A stretch of DNA of 64,000 bases. Source: Plantago ovata (lineage: Eukaryota > Streptophyta > Magnoliopsida > Lamiales > Plantaginaceae). Made by a program: the position numbers and the translations under genes. The stretch's first letter is position 1. The number at the start of each line of letters is the position of its first letter. The stretch is taken from positions 101,324,855 to 101,388,854 of the forward strand of contig CM051458.1 of the NCBI GenBank assembly GCA_028274465.1, given 5' to 3'. Below the pieces are notes generated by a model that was given only the letters and a program-made list of their open reading frames with translations, was not told where the DNA came from and did no database searches. Positions 24,491-35,618 of the stretch are shown piece after piece.

Positions 24491-25520
24491 AAACGGCTAA
24501 AGAAAAGATAACACACAATATGATTAATTACAGATCCCCTGAATCAACACTTTAATTATACGATTCATATTTAATTTTATTATGGTTTGATTTGACAGGT
24601 TAGTGCGCTCTAATGAAAGATTACATTTATGGCAGACACAGGCCATCTCCTGAAAAGTAAAGACAATAATCACTTGTTTTGTATCCTTAATTTCTTTCTT
24701 AATTAGAAATCGTTAAACAATCAATTACGTTTTGCCCTAATGATAACTTAAAATAATGCTCCAAGATGCATCTCTTACCCAACTTGCATAGTCGTGTTAC
24801 ATTCTGAATCAACGATAACGATCATATTTAAATAAGTAACGAGAACATATGGTATTTAATTAACAACATATGTGTTTTCTTAAACGTTTTACTCAACAAC
24901 GTTTATGTTTTCATAAGAATTTGATATGGTTATTTTTTCATCTAAGTATACATAATGTACGATAGTTTGTGGATTTATATAGGGTTATGAGAGAGCATGC
25001 AATGTGAACAAGTGTGAGAGTAAAAGCAAGATTAGGCAAAATAATGCAATGAAAAACAACTTTAGATTAATAATAATAAAAATAAGTGTCATCTTCCAAA
25101 TGATGACGGTTGCTGGTCTACAACAACAAAATCCTCCAAGATTCACTAAAAATCTTCTTAATCCCCCCTAATGTAAAAGCAGCAGCTACTAGAACGCGCA
25201 TTCTAAATATAAAATACTAATATTCTCCAAATATCCACCAATATGGAGAATCTCTAGGCCCCATTTTGATAATCTCTGGGGCCAAAATTAGACTACTAGT
25301 AATTATAGGACTTAATCAATATTACTACAATAAAGTCTCTCCATCCAAACACAAAGGCCACTCACTCTCACTCTCTACTAGAATTAGTTAAGATACTTAG
25401 TTCCTAAGACAAACCACTAATTTACAAACATACGAGTACTAATTGATGATAATCATGCTGGGCTGGACATCATGAAAAGGATATATAGGTTGGTTTTATG
25501 AATAATAATTTGTTGTAATG
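24491..25520. other. AT-rich intergenic DNA, 3' flank of DUF1635 gene
   Basis: No gene or repeat recognised. The last 100-200 bases before 25521 are the likely 3' UTR of the minus-strand DUF1635 gene. Confidence 0.45.
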
Positions 25521-26503
25521 TCATGGGGACACTAGGTGGTGTTGGGTCAATGATGATTGGTGAACTACTTTTTGATATTTGGGTGAAAACTCTGTCCCTA
25601 ACTCCATCATCATCATAGGCCTCTTGTTCTTGTTACTGAACTGTCCACTGTTTGAGCTAACTGGAGATGATGATGAGATTGTCACTGGTGGGATGTCTAT
25701 GGAGTTCAGTGCTGGAGGTGGATGTTGCCATTGAGGTAGTGGTCCTGCTAGGAGGAGTGTTTGGAGTAGTGGCCCTGCTTCCATCACTGCTTGCAAGAAC
25801 TTGCCCTTCTCCGGTAACGCCTTCTTAAGGGCAATTTGGTCAATTACGTCTAGTGGCGGTTCCGTTGGCGATGCTAATGGTGCGACATCTTTCTCTACGA
25901 CGAATGTTGGGCTTTTGGTGCCTACAAGGTGAATGAATGGACATGTAAAAAGTTAGGCATTATGTTTGGCAATAAATATTAGAAATTGTATGACGGATAG
26001 TTTACCTGGTGACGATTGGAGAAGGGTATTTCCGTCAGAATGTGAGGGCGAAAGGGCGATGTACTCCTCCTCATTGCTAGTGGTTCCACTTGAGAGTGGA
26101 CACTCAAGGCGGTTCTTAGAGCTGGAAACTGACTGGACTTGCAATTGTTGCAAAAGCAGCTGTTTTTCAAACACAAGTGTGTTGCATTTGGCCTTGAATT
26201 CATCCCTCTCATTGATGATTTTCCCTAGTATATCTTTGAGTTGGACTATCTCTTCATCTTTTCTTGAAATCTCCTCATGAGCTGAGATAACTGCTGCCTC
26301 TAGCTCCAAAGTAGAGTACACAAGTGAATTCTTGAACTCCTCAACCCCCTAGACAAAATGCACACACTCACTTGATAAGTTCATCAATAAACCGAAGAAA
26401 ACCGGAAGAAAAAAAAGGTGAGAGTCACTAGATTAGTAGTACAAGAACTTACCTCTTCTAAGTAGCAGTAAGACCAGTTGAGAGGGCTGCATTGGTCTTC
26501 CAT
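25521..26503 (-). CDS. DUF1635-family protein (264 residues)
   Basis: Plant-specific family of unknown function. Three exons on the minus strand: 26503-26453 (MEDQCSPLNWSYCYLEE), 26348-26006 and 25921-25521, all GT/AG, total 795 bp. The second exon encodes the family's N-terminal coiled coil (YSTLELEAAVISAHEEIS, KDEEIVQLKDILGKII, then Glu/Lys-rich and Leu/Gln-rich heptads). The third encodes the hallmark C-terminal block: LPEKGKFLQAVMEAGPLLQT, LLAGPLPQWQHPPP and IPPVTI. The Ser-rich linker between them is of low complexity. No transmembrane segment or signal peptide is seen, and the protein is probably intracellular. Reading frame and family blocks are intact, so the gene looks functional. 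The start codon fits because exon 1 begins with the only ATG upstream of the first donor. Confidence 0.91.
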
Positions 26504-27162
26504 ATTCTTGAAATTGGCTCTTTCTTTTTTGGGGGGAAGAAAAGAGAGTAGTAGTTGTAGTAGTAGTAGATAAAGAGAGAAAAATGATATAATGAGAAAC
26601 TGTCACACTTTGTTGTTATAAGGGGATTTGGAGAGTGGTTTGTTGCTTTAGTGGTATGATATTATCTTTAGCCTTTTTTTTTTTTTTGTGGGTTTTATAA
26701 TGGTCATGGGGACATATATGGTTGGAGGGAAACAGAAAAAAGCCAAAAGCATGAGCAATATTGGTTGAGTTTATACTGATAGATTCTCTCTCAACTAGGT
26801 AGCTAGTAAGTTGGTTAGTACACGAGGAGGACCCTTTACTGTGAAATGTTGGAGCTAGGGAATGTGTGAATCCATGAAATAAAGTTGGGGGCTCTGTGAC
26901 TCTCATCTTCCTCTTATTATTAGGTTGGTTTGTTCCATTTCTGCTTTCCTTTCTTGAGTTGAATCTCTATTTACACTTTTTGGGAATACCTAGTCATACT
27001 TTTTGACATATATATATTCCACCAGATATGTTTGTGTCTTTGTGTCTGATGAGTTGAGGAAGAAGAACAAAAGGGTGAATATATAAGAAGATATGACTAC
27101 TTGCATGTAAGCTATCTAGCTAGAGATGTTTGATTTCGCGAAATTATATTTTCATTACATAC
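26504..27162 (-). promoter_or_regulatory. Promoter/5' flank of the DUF1635 gene
   Basis: Upstream DNA of the minus-strand gene. A CT-rich leader (read on the minus strand, about 26520-26585: CTACTAC and TCTCTTT words) is probably the 5' UTR. A T run at 26679-26689 and ATATATA at 27009-27016 are the only other notable signals. No gene. Confidence 0.4.
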
Positions 27163-27812
27163 TTTTTTTTTTTTTTTAAATTGTGAACAATTTCATTACT
27201 TCCAAAATCGTTACAAAACAAAGGCCGACAAATCGTCCTGGCCAACCAAGTCACCAAGTAAAAACCAAAACAAATAACCACAAGGCATCCTACTTATCAA
27301 TAAAAAATAAGTTCATGAAGATGTTGTTGCAGCTCCGGGAACTTTGTGCTCCGCTGCACCACCTGTTGTATGATGGAATTACATATGTTAGCACTTAGCA
27401 GTGTTGATGTCCCGTTGCTGGAAAATCTTTTTGTTCCTTGCTTGCCAGATGCCGTAGAAACATTCCGCCACAAGCCCTTTTAGTACTTTGGGCTTCCAGG
27501 TTCTGCCTTTCAGCCTCTCACACTTAGGACGGAAGTTGAAACCAGGCTTGTATACAAGTTGTTGGAGACATCGGTGAAGGTATTCCATAACCAAGACAAA
27601 AAGTAGAGGCGGCATTGGGTCACCTTGTCGTAAGCCTCTTCTAGCTTTGAGGAGCCGAGAAGGAGTTCCGTTGATGGAGTATCGGTATGATACAATGGTG
27701 ACACAAAGCATCACCCACTAGACAAATCTGGTAGGGAATCCCAACTCCTTCATTATCCCTTCAAGGGTGCACCATTCTACAGTATCATAAGCTTTTTGAA
27801 TGTCCATACTTT
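27163..27812 (-). mobile_element. LINE fragment with internal deletion
   Basis: Minus-strand non-LTR retrotransposon remnant. About 27812-27510 encodes reverse-transcriptase sequence around LRQGDPMPPLLFVLVMEYL and KPGFNFRPKCERL, with a stop separating the KAYDTVEW part. It then jumps directly to a distal segment (LVAECFYGIWQARNKKIF) used at the end of such elements, so the YADD catalytic box and connection domain are deleted. A T run at 27164-27177 is the poly-A tail. Confidence 0.85.
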
Positions 27813-27832
27813 ATCATTATAGTTTAGAGTAA

Positions 27833-27980
27833 GGCTCTGTTATTTTCATCTGAAAATTGATTAAGTTCAGTTCAGTCCAGTTCAGTTCAGATTTGCTTAA
27901 TAGTATTTTGTACTACAAATAAGTTCAGTTCAAATCAGTTCAGTTCAGTTCAGACTTTTTCAGACGAAAAGAACAGAACC
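27833..27980. mobile_element. Tourist/Harbinger-like MITE with TAA target duplication
   Basis: 148 bp, bounded by GGCTCTGTTATTTTCATCTG and its inverted partner CAGACGAAAAGAACAGAACC. TAA stands on both sides (27830-27832, 27981-27983), the usual PIF/Harbinger duplication. The interior is made of GTTCA/TTCAG pentamers. Diverged relatives occur at about 49860-50045 and 60640-60815. Confidence 0.8.
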
Positions 27981-27983
27981 TAA

Positions 27984-28745
27984 TTGGGAGTCAAAGTTTA
28001 AAAGTTGTTGACCGAAAAAAATCATACCAGAAAGCTTCTAAGAGAACGGACGACGGTCGGTATATAAAACGTCGGGCACGCTGGAAAGAATTGTTACACA
28101 ATTGAACTGGTTCAAGCAGGATTCGTTGAATGAAAAACAAGGTAATGATTTCATAGATTTGATCGTACGTATATAACATTCTTCATGTCCGAGAGTATAT
28201 TTGCTGTCTTTTTTTTCCCCTTTTGAGTCTTTGACCATAGTACAATTCAAAAGACTACATTACATTGGCAAACTTGTAAGCTAGGTAATAAAATCAATGA
28301 TAATTTCTATTTTAAGGCTGTGAAGAGGTTTTGGTTTCATTTTTCACTTTTTTGCCTTTGAACGCGCACAAGCACAAATCCTTTTTCTTTATGCTCCATT
28401 TCTTTATAAAACTAACCATTAAAAACCGGGATAGTAAACATCAAATTGAGAAGATAATTACAAACGAAAAATGATAAGATAACAAAGTCCTAAGAATTAT
28501 TCCCCAACAAATCATCATCCAACTGTCGATTTTGATCCAAAGGTGATGAACCTCAAGGATGGAATAATAACAAATTGTACCCATTTGGTACGGTCTTGAT
28601 TCACTGTTCGTGGTGCACCCTTTGGCCACCCTTCCCCTGGTTTCCTTGCCCAGCTCCCCAATTTTTTTTTCGTGTTGATTCTTCTTCGGCTCAAGTGTGT
28701 GTTTAGCGTCAACTTATAACTTATAAGGTGGTTTCACCTTATTCG
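27984..28745. other. Intergenic DNA without recognisable gene
   Basis: AT-rich; short ORFs only, with no family resemblance. Confidence 0.4.
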
Positions 28746-29226
28746 ACTGTTTGATCGTAATAACTAATAAGTCTATGTGGTGAATGTCAACAATGTGACT
28801 CATAAGTTAACTAATTTGAGAAGTCACCTTATCAGTTCGTTTTTATGAAACACAGACACAAAGTGAAAGTCGTGCAACTTGTTATGTTTTTATTGGCTGA
28901 GAATTTTTGCTCTTTCATTTCAGCCTTGCAACTTTTCCATGCGTGTATTTCTACCCCTGTATCTTTAAACTCTTTGTAGATAAGTCACTGTTTGATCGTA
29001 ATAACTAATAAGTCTATGTGGTGAATGTCAACAATGTGACTCATAAGTTAACTAATTTGAGAAGTTACCTTATCAATTCGTTTTTATGAAACACAGACAC
29101 AAAGTGAAAGTCGTGCAACTTGTATGTTTTTATTGGCTGAGAATTTTTGCTCTTTCATTTCAGCCTTGCAACTTTTCCATGCATGTATTTCTAGCACTGT
29201 ATCTTTAAACTCTTTGCAGATAAGTC
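28746..29226 (+). repeat. 241-bp tandem duplication
   Basis: Unit ACTGTTTGATCGTAATAACT... occupies 28746-28986 and again 28987-29226 (one base shorter, CTTGTTATG to CTTGTATG). A handful of substitutions separate the copies. Non-coding. Confidence 0.93.
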
Positions 29227-30135
29227 CAATAATTAAAGTAATATAATAAGCCTGTTGATTCAATCAATTGATTGACCTACCAATCAATTTTAATCCGTTG
29301 ATCTTGCTTATCCAATTTTAATATGGTGCGTACATGTGTCACTAGTTAATTAAAAGATGTAGGGTTCGAATCCTGTTGGCGTGATTTTTCTCCATTATTT
29401 TTATTGAAGGTGTTTGGTTCGAATCTTGTTGGCGTGATTTTTCTCTATTATCTGTATCATTATTTTAGTTGCAGGTGTTGGGTTCGAATCTTATTAACAT
29501 AATTTTTTTCTTTTTTATTTATTCTCTTCTTAAATTTTTATTTTTTAACATAAAGTTGTATGACATATTATACTTAATTTTAAAATATAACCATGATATG
29601 TTCTTATAAAAAAAAAGACATACTTTCTCCGTCCAATAATAAATGTAACACTTGATTTTGTTGACTTTTTCGATGATCATTTTGACTTTAAATTATTCTT
29701 AAATCATACGATAAAAATTAACTAAAAATATCATATTATGAAACTAGAATGTTTATATGAAGCACTTGACAATATATTCAACTGATGAAATACCAATTAA
29801 CATGCGAAAAAGATGCATTGCAGATTTTGAAGTTGAATGTTTCCAAAGTCTAGAGAGGTATCTGATGGTTCTTAACTCATCGGAATAATACTTTTCGTAT
29901 GTCTAATATAGTTCAATTCAAAACTATTAATTGCATAACTACAAAAACTATATACATTTATACCACATCATTTATATTAAGTTTAATTACTCAATTAGTT
30001 ATTTTTTTTATTACGTTTGAAGTCATTATGTGAAGATTATATATTCACTCAATTTATTTCAATATATTATTTAATAAAACAATAATGTTTTACAAGATTA
30101 CGTTTCACACGTGTAGCGTGTGACGCGGTTCCTAG
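29227..30135 (+). mobile_element. Helitron-like non-autonomous element, copy 1
   Basis: Starts TCCAATAATTAAAG and ends with a 6-bp hairpin (TCACAC/GTGTGA at 30105-30123) followed by CGCGGTTCCTAG, then T at 30136. A hairpin shortly before CTAG and insertion before T are Helitron 3' signatures. Inside, a unit containing GGTTCGAATC and GGCGTGATTTTTCTC is repeated about three times between 29355 and 29500. A matching inverted copy lies at 56385-57312. No Rep/helicase coding. Confidence 0.62.
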
Positions 30136-31170
30136 TATTTACTACTGTACATCTTAAGTCCTTCTTTCCGGTGTTTTCCAATAATAACTATGTTGAGAAA
30201 GTTTGCAACTTGTGAGTATCCAGAATTAATGTTGACAAAGATAAATTTAACAGCAATTAATAAAAATTAAGTTGTAGTCCATGCACTAGGTTGTTTAAAT
30301 TTTTGTCAAATTAAGTATGCATTAAAAGTCATAAGTCTTTGTAGCTAGCTAATCAAGTAGTATAAAGTATAAACCCTGAAGTCCCAGAGTGTGACCATTC
30401 ACCGGTATATATAATAGGTAGTACCTTTTCAGTTCATTTGAAGAGAAATTGCTTATAAGTTTAGTCCACTTAATCACTTAATTATCAGTACTACGCCGAG
30501 AAAAGGGAAAAAAAGAAAATGAAATTACTCCGTGCATGCGTAGTCCTTGAAATCGACATATCTATCCAACCACGAGATGAGATAATGTGGAAAAAGTCAT
30601 TTAACTTCACGTGAATGGTATAATATAATGATGATTTCAAATTAAACGGGACCATTAACGATCAGAAAATTTAATTTACACTAGTATTTTTATAAATTTA
30701 ATACCATAGTGAAAATATATACGTCCCACGTCCTAGTGAATTTATCATATTTGGTTAACTTTTTCAGCCTCATAAGTTGATGTATAATAAATTTCATATC
30801 GCACTAAAAAGTAATTAATAAAAGAGTAAGTCTTGTAAAAATCATAATACTAAATAATAATAGAAAATTCTACTCGTCACTAGTACAGTATAGATTATGA
30901 TAGGTATTAATTTTCCTCATGTTTAATAAAATCTTGACATATACAAGAATTTCACTTGATGAAATTATATTATAGAATTATAGACACTATATTTTTATAA
31001 TATAATTTTATAAACCAATTTTTTATTATAATTTAAGAGTTATCAAAAGTCAAATATAACAAAATAAACGCACATACGAATACTTTATCTTAAGTGAGAG
31101 TGGAGAAAGAAAAAAAAAGGGTAGGGTCTGAAATCTTAATGAAGGGAAGGAAAGCTTTCGGTGATGAGTT
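30136..31170. other. AT-rich intergenic DNA
   Basis: No gene or defined repeat recognised. Confidence 0.4.
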
Positions 31171-31198
31171 AAAAAAATAAAAAAATAAAATAAAATAA

Positions 31199-31294
<96 letters not shown>
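31171..31294. repeat. Inverted TAA/TTA microsatellite
   Basis: AAATA-type repeats (31171-31200) lead into about ten TAA units and then, without spacer, about twenty TTA units to 31294. The two halves are reverse complements, so the DNA can fold into an all-A/T hairpin. Confidence 0.92.
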
Positions 31295-31308
31295 CAAAAT
31301 AATAAGAT

Positions 31309-31368
31309 GAACAAAAGAAAACAAAACAAACGGTTTCCGAACAAAAGAAAACAAAACAAACGGTTTCC
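31309..31368 (+). repeat. 30-bp unit duplicated in tandem
   Basis: GAACAAAAGAAAACAAAACA... ending CGGTTTCC occurs twice, end to end. Confidence 0.92.
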
Positions 31369-32285
31369 ATTTTCTGGATGATATGATATGATATTATGAA
31401 AATGAAATGATGATATTTTAAAATATAGTACATAGAAAACTGCTCCACCACGCGTTGCCGTGTGGGTCCTCTCCTAATTCTTCCTTTCACTCATTTTTGG
31501 ATTATACACACGTACTATTGCTAATACGCGTTCACAACATTATTTATTAGAGCATTCCCTCTTTAATTAGGGAAATTTGCGCATATACCCCTGAGGCCCT
31601 GAATTTGTTGTTTTAACTTCTCACAAGTAACACCTATTAAAATCCTCTTCCGTTAAATCAACCCAGTCAATTGCTAACTTGTCATGTTACTCTTTTTTAT
31701 TTACAATTTAGCCCTGCCTTTAGTTACTTGTCAATTGTCATGTTACTCTTTTTTATTTATTTTATACCCCATTTTAATTCAGTTTCATAATTAAGCTCAA
31801 ATTAGTTTAAATATTTTCAATTTAGATCATATCAATTTAGATAATTTCAGTTTAAATTTATTTATTTGAAATTTATATTTAAAATAACTTGAATTCAGAT
31901 CGAGCAATCCAATTCAATTTTTAGATCGGTCGAGTTTAAATTCAACATCTTTAGTTTCTAATTTGAAATTGAGCAAACATAAAAACCAATCATATGCATT
32001 AGAAAATCACAGGCCAGACCAGCCCACCCCTATGGCCCAAACATTTGTTCAGTAGGTTGTGGATGTATAATCTGTGGGCTTTGATTAGGGCCCATGTTCG
32101 TTAATTCGTTTATAGCAGCCTGCGAGGAGCATCGTCAAGCGCGTGTTGTAAAATTCACTGGGGCTGCCTGGGACTTCTGAGAATAAATGAACAGCTCCTA
32201 CGTCTTGAAATAGTTGTACTTTTAAACATGTGGATTTTAACTAATGTTCTTTTTGCTTTTTTTTCTTTAGACTTATTTGATTTTT
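31369..32285. other. Intergenic DNA with a small direct repeat
   Basis: The word TGTCATGTTACTCTTTTTTA occurs at about 31681 and 31737. Otherwise AT-rich, with no gene. Confidence 0.5.
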
Positions 32286-32289
32286 AGTG

Positions 32290-33100
32290 ATAATTAATGG
32301 TCAATTTTTCAAAAAAGACCTCCATGTGCACACAATTACATTTTAGTCCAAAGTCAACCCAAATTCATTATTTTAAAATTTGATTTTGATGAAACCAAAC
32401 AACCATTAGTGTTTTAAAATTAAAAAAAAGATAAAATTTATCCTAACTCTTATTTTATACTTTTTTTTTTTAGCCTTACGAAAGCTTTGCCTAGGACCTT
32501 CTGCCTTCTTTTCTTGTCATCTACTAACATTTTTGGCATTTTCCTTTTACTTTTTTTTTTACCACTATTCTTCTTCACAAACTCCGCCACCGGAATCCGG
32601 TGTCGGAGTATTCAAAACTCCGATCTGGAGTTTCAAAACTCCTGATCAGAGCAAATATGTTTGCTTCTGGAGTTTCAAAACTCCTGATCAGAGCAAATAT
32701 GTTGCTTCCGATCTGGAGTTTTGAAACTCCTGATCGGAGCAAACACTCCGATCTGGAGTTTTGCTCCGATTTGGAGCTTCAACGCTCCAGATCGGAGCAA
32801 ACATAAAAGTAGGGATGGACCGGAGCAAGCTCCGATCGGCGGTTGCCGGAGCAATCTCCGGTACCGGAATTGGTACCGGAGAAGAAGAAAAATTGAAAGA
32901 GAAAAAGAGAAAAGGAAAAAGAAAAAAGGAAAAAAAGGGAAAAAAAAAATTCTCTTTTTTATCTAAAAACACTATGGTGTGTTTGGATTCATCAAAATCC
33001 AATTTTGAAACAATGAATTTGTGTTGAATTTGGACTAAAATGTAATTGTGTGCATAAAGAGGTTTTTTTATAATTAGAGCCACTAATAGGGTATTAAAAA
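32290..33100. mobile_element. Long-TIR non-autonomous element carrying a palindrome array
   Basis: The two ends are imperfect inverted repeats of more than 100 bp: left about 32298-32420, right about 32960-33085, sharing GCACACAATTACATTTTAGT and, near the inner end, TTTGATTTTGATGAA/TTGGATTTTGATGAA. The interior holds the array described separately and a purine-rich tail (32880-32950). No transposase frame. The class is probably Mutator-like by TIR length, but the target duplication was not resolved. Confidence 0.68.
32584..32880. repeat. Array of palindromic CTCCGATC/GATCGGAG repeats
   Basis: GC-rich cluster inside the long-TIR element. It has at least ten occurrences of CTCC/GGAG arms built round GATC (CTCCGATCTGGAG, CTCCTGATCAGAGC, CTCCAGATCGGAGC, CCGGTACCGG). 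A 42-bp unit beginning CTGGAGTTTCAAAACTCC is repeated head to tail at 32625 and 32667; later copies occur in altered orientation. Short ORFs across it (repeating FKTPDQSKYV) are by-products of the repeat. Confidence 0.85.
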
Positions 33101-33129
33101 TCAATGAACCCTTTTTTTTAATTTTCATT

Positions 33130-33345
33130 TTGTTCTTAAAGGTTCTATCACCGTTTATAACTGGTTAATGCGATGCTCAATCTAGCCTACCATGTGCAGA
33201 TGGTGGGAGGTTATGCAGCTCAAGTTTTAGAGTTCAATATTTAGTTGAAGACACATAAAGTTTCAGACTAGCTAGATACTTTACTTTGTATTCTTTATGC
33301 TCTTCTTTTTATATAATATATAAATCTTTGGCCGTTAAAAAAAAA
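33130..33345 (+). mobile_element. Possible LINE/SINE 3' end
   Basis: Ends TCTTTGGCCGTT followed by a run of nine A at 33337-33345, the same kind of 3' end as at 60.0 kb (read there on the minus strand). No coding sequence. Confidence 0.4.
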
Positions 33346-33489
33346 CTATAAACTTAGTAGCCTAAAAATATATGATTATGATGGTAGGCTAGTATGCGTC
33401 CTGGAAATGTACACTTTTCATCTTTATGAGTTTTGTTTTATTTGCAAAATATTGTGACGTTCAGAATTATCATTTTAGAGTAATTATTC

Positions 33490-33519
33490 CCCGTCGAAAC
33501 TCGACGGGTTATTTACTAG
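33490..33519 (+). mobile_element. Helitron-type 3' terminus
   Basis: Perfect 8-bp stem CCCGTCGA/TCGACGGG (33490-33497 with 33501-33508, loop AAC), 7 bases, then CTAG at 33516-33519 followed by T. This is the canonical Helitron 3' end. The matching 5' end was not found. Confidence 0.65.
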
Positions 33520-33520
33520 T

Positions 33521-34176
33521 TATATAAATAGTAATATTCGTTTAAAAAAATATAAATAGTAACAGTACTTCCTCTAAACACTTATAAGAGCTTCATTTTT
33601 TTATTTATTTATTTTTTCGATCTTTCTACGCTTTATTTTTGTGTGGTTTTTAAGGAGTATAATAAAGTAGTAAAAAAGGGTGGATAAAAAGAAAAACGTA
33701 AAGAATTAAATGAGACATAAGAAAATGAAAAATCTAAATAAATTAATGAATGAGACGGATGGAGTTGTCCTTGTTAATCTTCAACAAAACCTTGCTTTTC
33801 ATTAATCATTCCCAGTTGAATCTTCGTTTATTTATTTATTTATTTATTTGGAGAACAATTTTATTCAACCGAGAACGTAACTAGTGTATAAGGTATACGC
33901 TAACATGTTATATACAATCACCACCAAATAACCACATAGCTAGATAACTACTCTGAAAGAAACTCAAGGTTATTGGAAATAATAGAATTGGCTATTCCAT
34001 CTTTTAAGCATGTTTACCTCAAAGACAAAAGATGGATTATAAGTTGAACCTTAACGACTCTGGTCCAATGCTGCAAAGGAGGGAATACTATATATCGATC
34101 TGAGTCGTAGTTCTAGAAGTGAAATAGACTTCGACACTGATGAACTCTTGTCAGATTCCATCATTCCGGTTGAATC
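33521..34176. other. AT-rich intergenic DNA
   Basis: TTTA tetranucleotide runs near 33600 and 33825-33850; no gene. Confidence 0.45.
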
Positions 34177-34375
34177 TCCAATTTGAATTCTTTCTTGATC
34201 AACTTCACACAATCACACGTGTTCATATTATTTACAGATCGAGATATAGGCATATTCCAATTTGAATTCTTTCTTGATCAACTTCACACAATCACACGTG
34301 TTCATATTATTTACAGATCGAGATATAGGCATATTCCAATTTGAATTCTTTCTTGATCAACTTCACACGTGTTCA
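34177..34375 (+). repeat. 79-bp tandem repeat, 2.5 copies
   Basis: Unit TCCAATTTGAATTCTTTCTT... starts at 34177, 34256 and 34335 (period exactly 79). The third copy lacks an internal 8 bases and stops early. Each unit carries a CACACGTG E-box-like core. Non-coding. Confidence 0.94.
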
Positions 34376-35299
34376 TGCATCAGGAAATGTGTTAAGTTCG
34401 GAGAATAGATGATTATTTGATAGTACTAGTTGCTATACGGTGGTGACCTCAAAAAGGATTAATTAATTGTTTGTTAGATTCATAAACTGAGTGATAAACA
34501 TATATATCTGGGAATCAACCGGGAAGAAATGAAACAAACATGAATAATGGATGTCGAGCGATGAGTCGATGACATTATGACAACATGTCAACACCTGAGT
34601 ATATATGTTTTTGCAATCGAATTAATTACGTACTAGCTAGTGTAAATACTACTCGTATTAGTATAAAAAAAATTCAATTAAAACAATTTTCGCAAAATAT
34701 AATATTTAGAAAAGGGTCAAAACTTACAATTCCAACCCTCTCTACCTAGAAAATATACTACTCACATTGGGTGAATATAACTTTAACATTAGGGAGTCAT
34801 AGAGCACCATTTACAGAAATTCTATGATATTTTCTTAAATAATTATATAACTAGTTCGTTATAAATTTTTTGAATATCAACTTCATACATCACAGTTAGA
34901 TGTCTCCTAGTATTTTTATACATTAGTGACAGAAAAAAACACATGAAGCATATTTGTGGTGTCACATTGATAAGGAAGAGATAAAGAAAGTTAAATAAGT
35001 ACTCATTTGTAAGAATTAATTTACAAGTTCCTCAATGTGGGTCCAGTTATTTAGAAGTCCTAAAATTTTGTTATATTTCCTCATTTTTTAAAATTTAATC
35101 TCAATTTTAAAATATGGATTCATTTTACAATTTCTGCAACTATTCCTATTATGTTACTTGATAAACCAAATTACAAATGCATTGAGATTTTATGATCACG
35201 ATGGAGGCAAAATACAGGCCAAAGCACACAAAGCTAGGGCATGCGGGGGGGGTCATTTTTCAAAAATATACCAAACCTAATACAGTGTTACTCTTTCTT

Positions 35300-35332
<33 letters not shown>

Positions 35333-35600
35333 AAGAGTCTGCCTAAACCTAATTCGTATGTACACTTAATCTATTAATTTAATTGAGACTCTTGTGTCGA
35401 TCTTGGCTCGTAATAAAGAAGATCGAATTAACACGAACATAAGTATTAACAACAACGTGTAATAAACAAACAACTTATGCACATCATTATCATCACAATT
35501 AATTAATTGGATTAGCACTGATATATATTTCCAATATATATAATCAGGCAAATCAGCCATTCACATTTCTACTGATAATTAATTGCCTTAATTAGCAGTT
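34376..35600. other. AT-rich intergenic DNA
   Basis: Contains a G run near 35245 and a CA/A microsatellite at about 35300-35333. No gene seen. Confidence 0.45.
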
Positions 35601-35618
35601 TTAGTTTGCCGCTGCAAC

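Noticed and set aside
29355..29500. tRNA gene suggested by GGTTCGAATC boxes
   Set aside because: Only the B-box-like word is present; no A-box at the right spacing or cloverleaf, and the unit is repeated inside a Helitron-like element.
31050..31490. Long minus-strand ORF with a poly-Asn/poly-Tyr tract (and an overlapping poly-Ile ORF)
   Set aside because: Produced entirely by the inverted TAA/TTA microsatellite; no protein-like sequence outside it.
32533..33128. ORFs with repeating FKTPDQSKYV-type peptides as a novel repeat protein
   Set aside because: Several frames and both strands are open through the same short palindromes, there is no proper gene context, and the block sits inside a TIR element.
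34177..34375. Possible CRISPR-like array
   Set aside because: Period is constant with no unique spacers; the organism is a plant and the unit is a plain tandem repeat.
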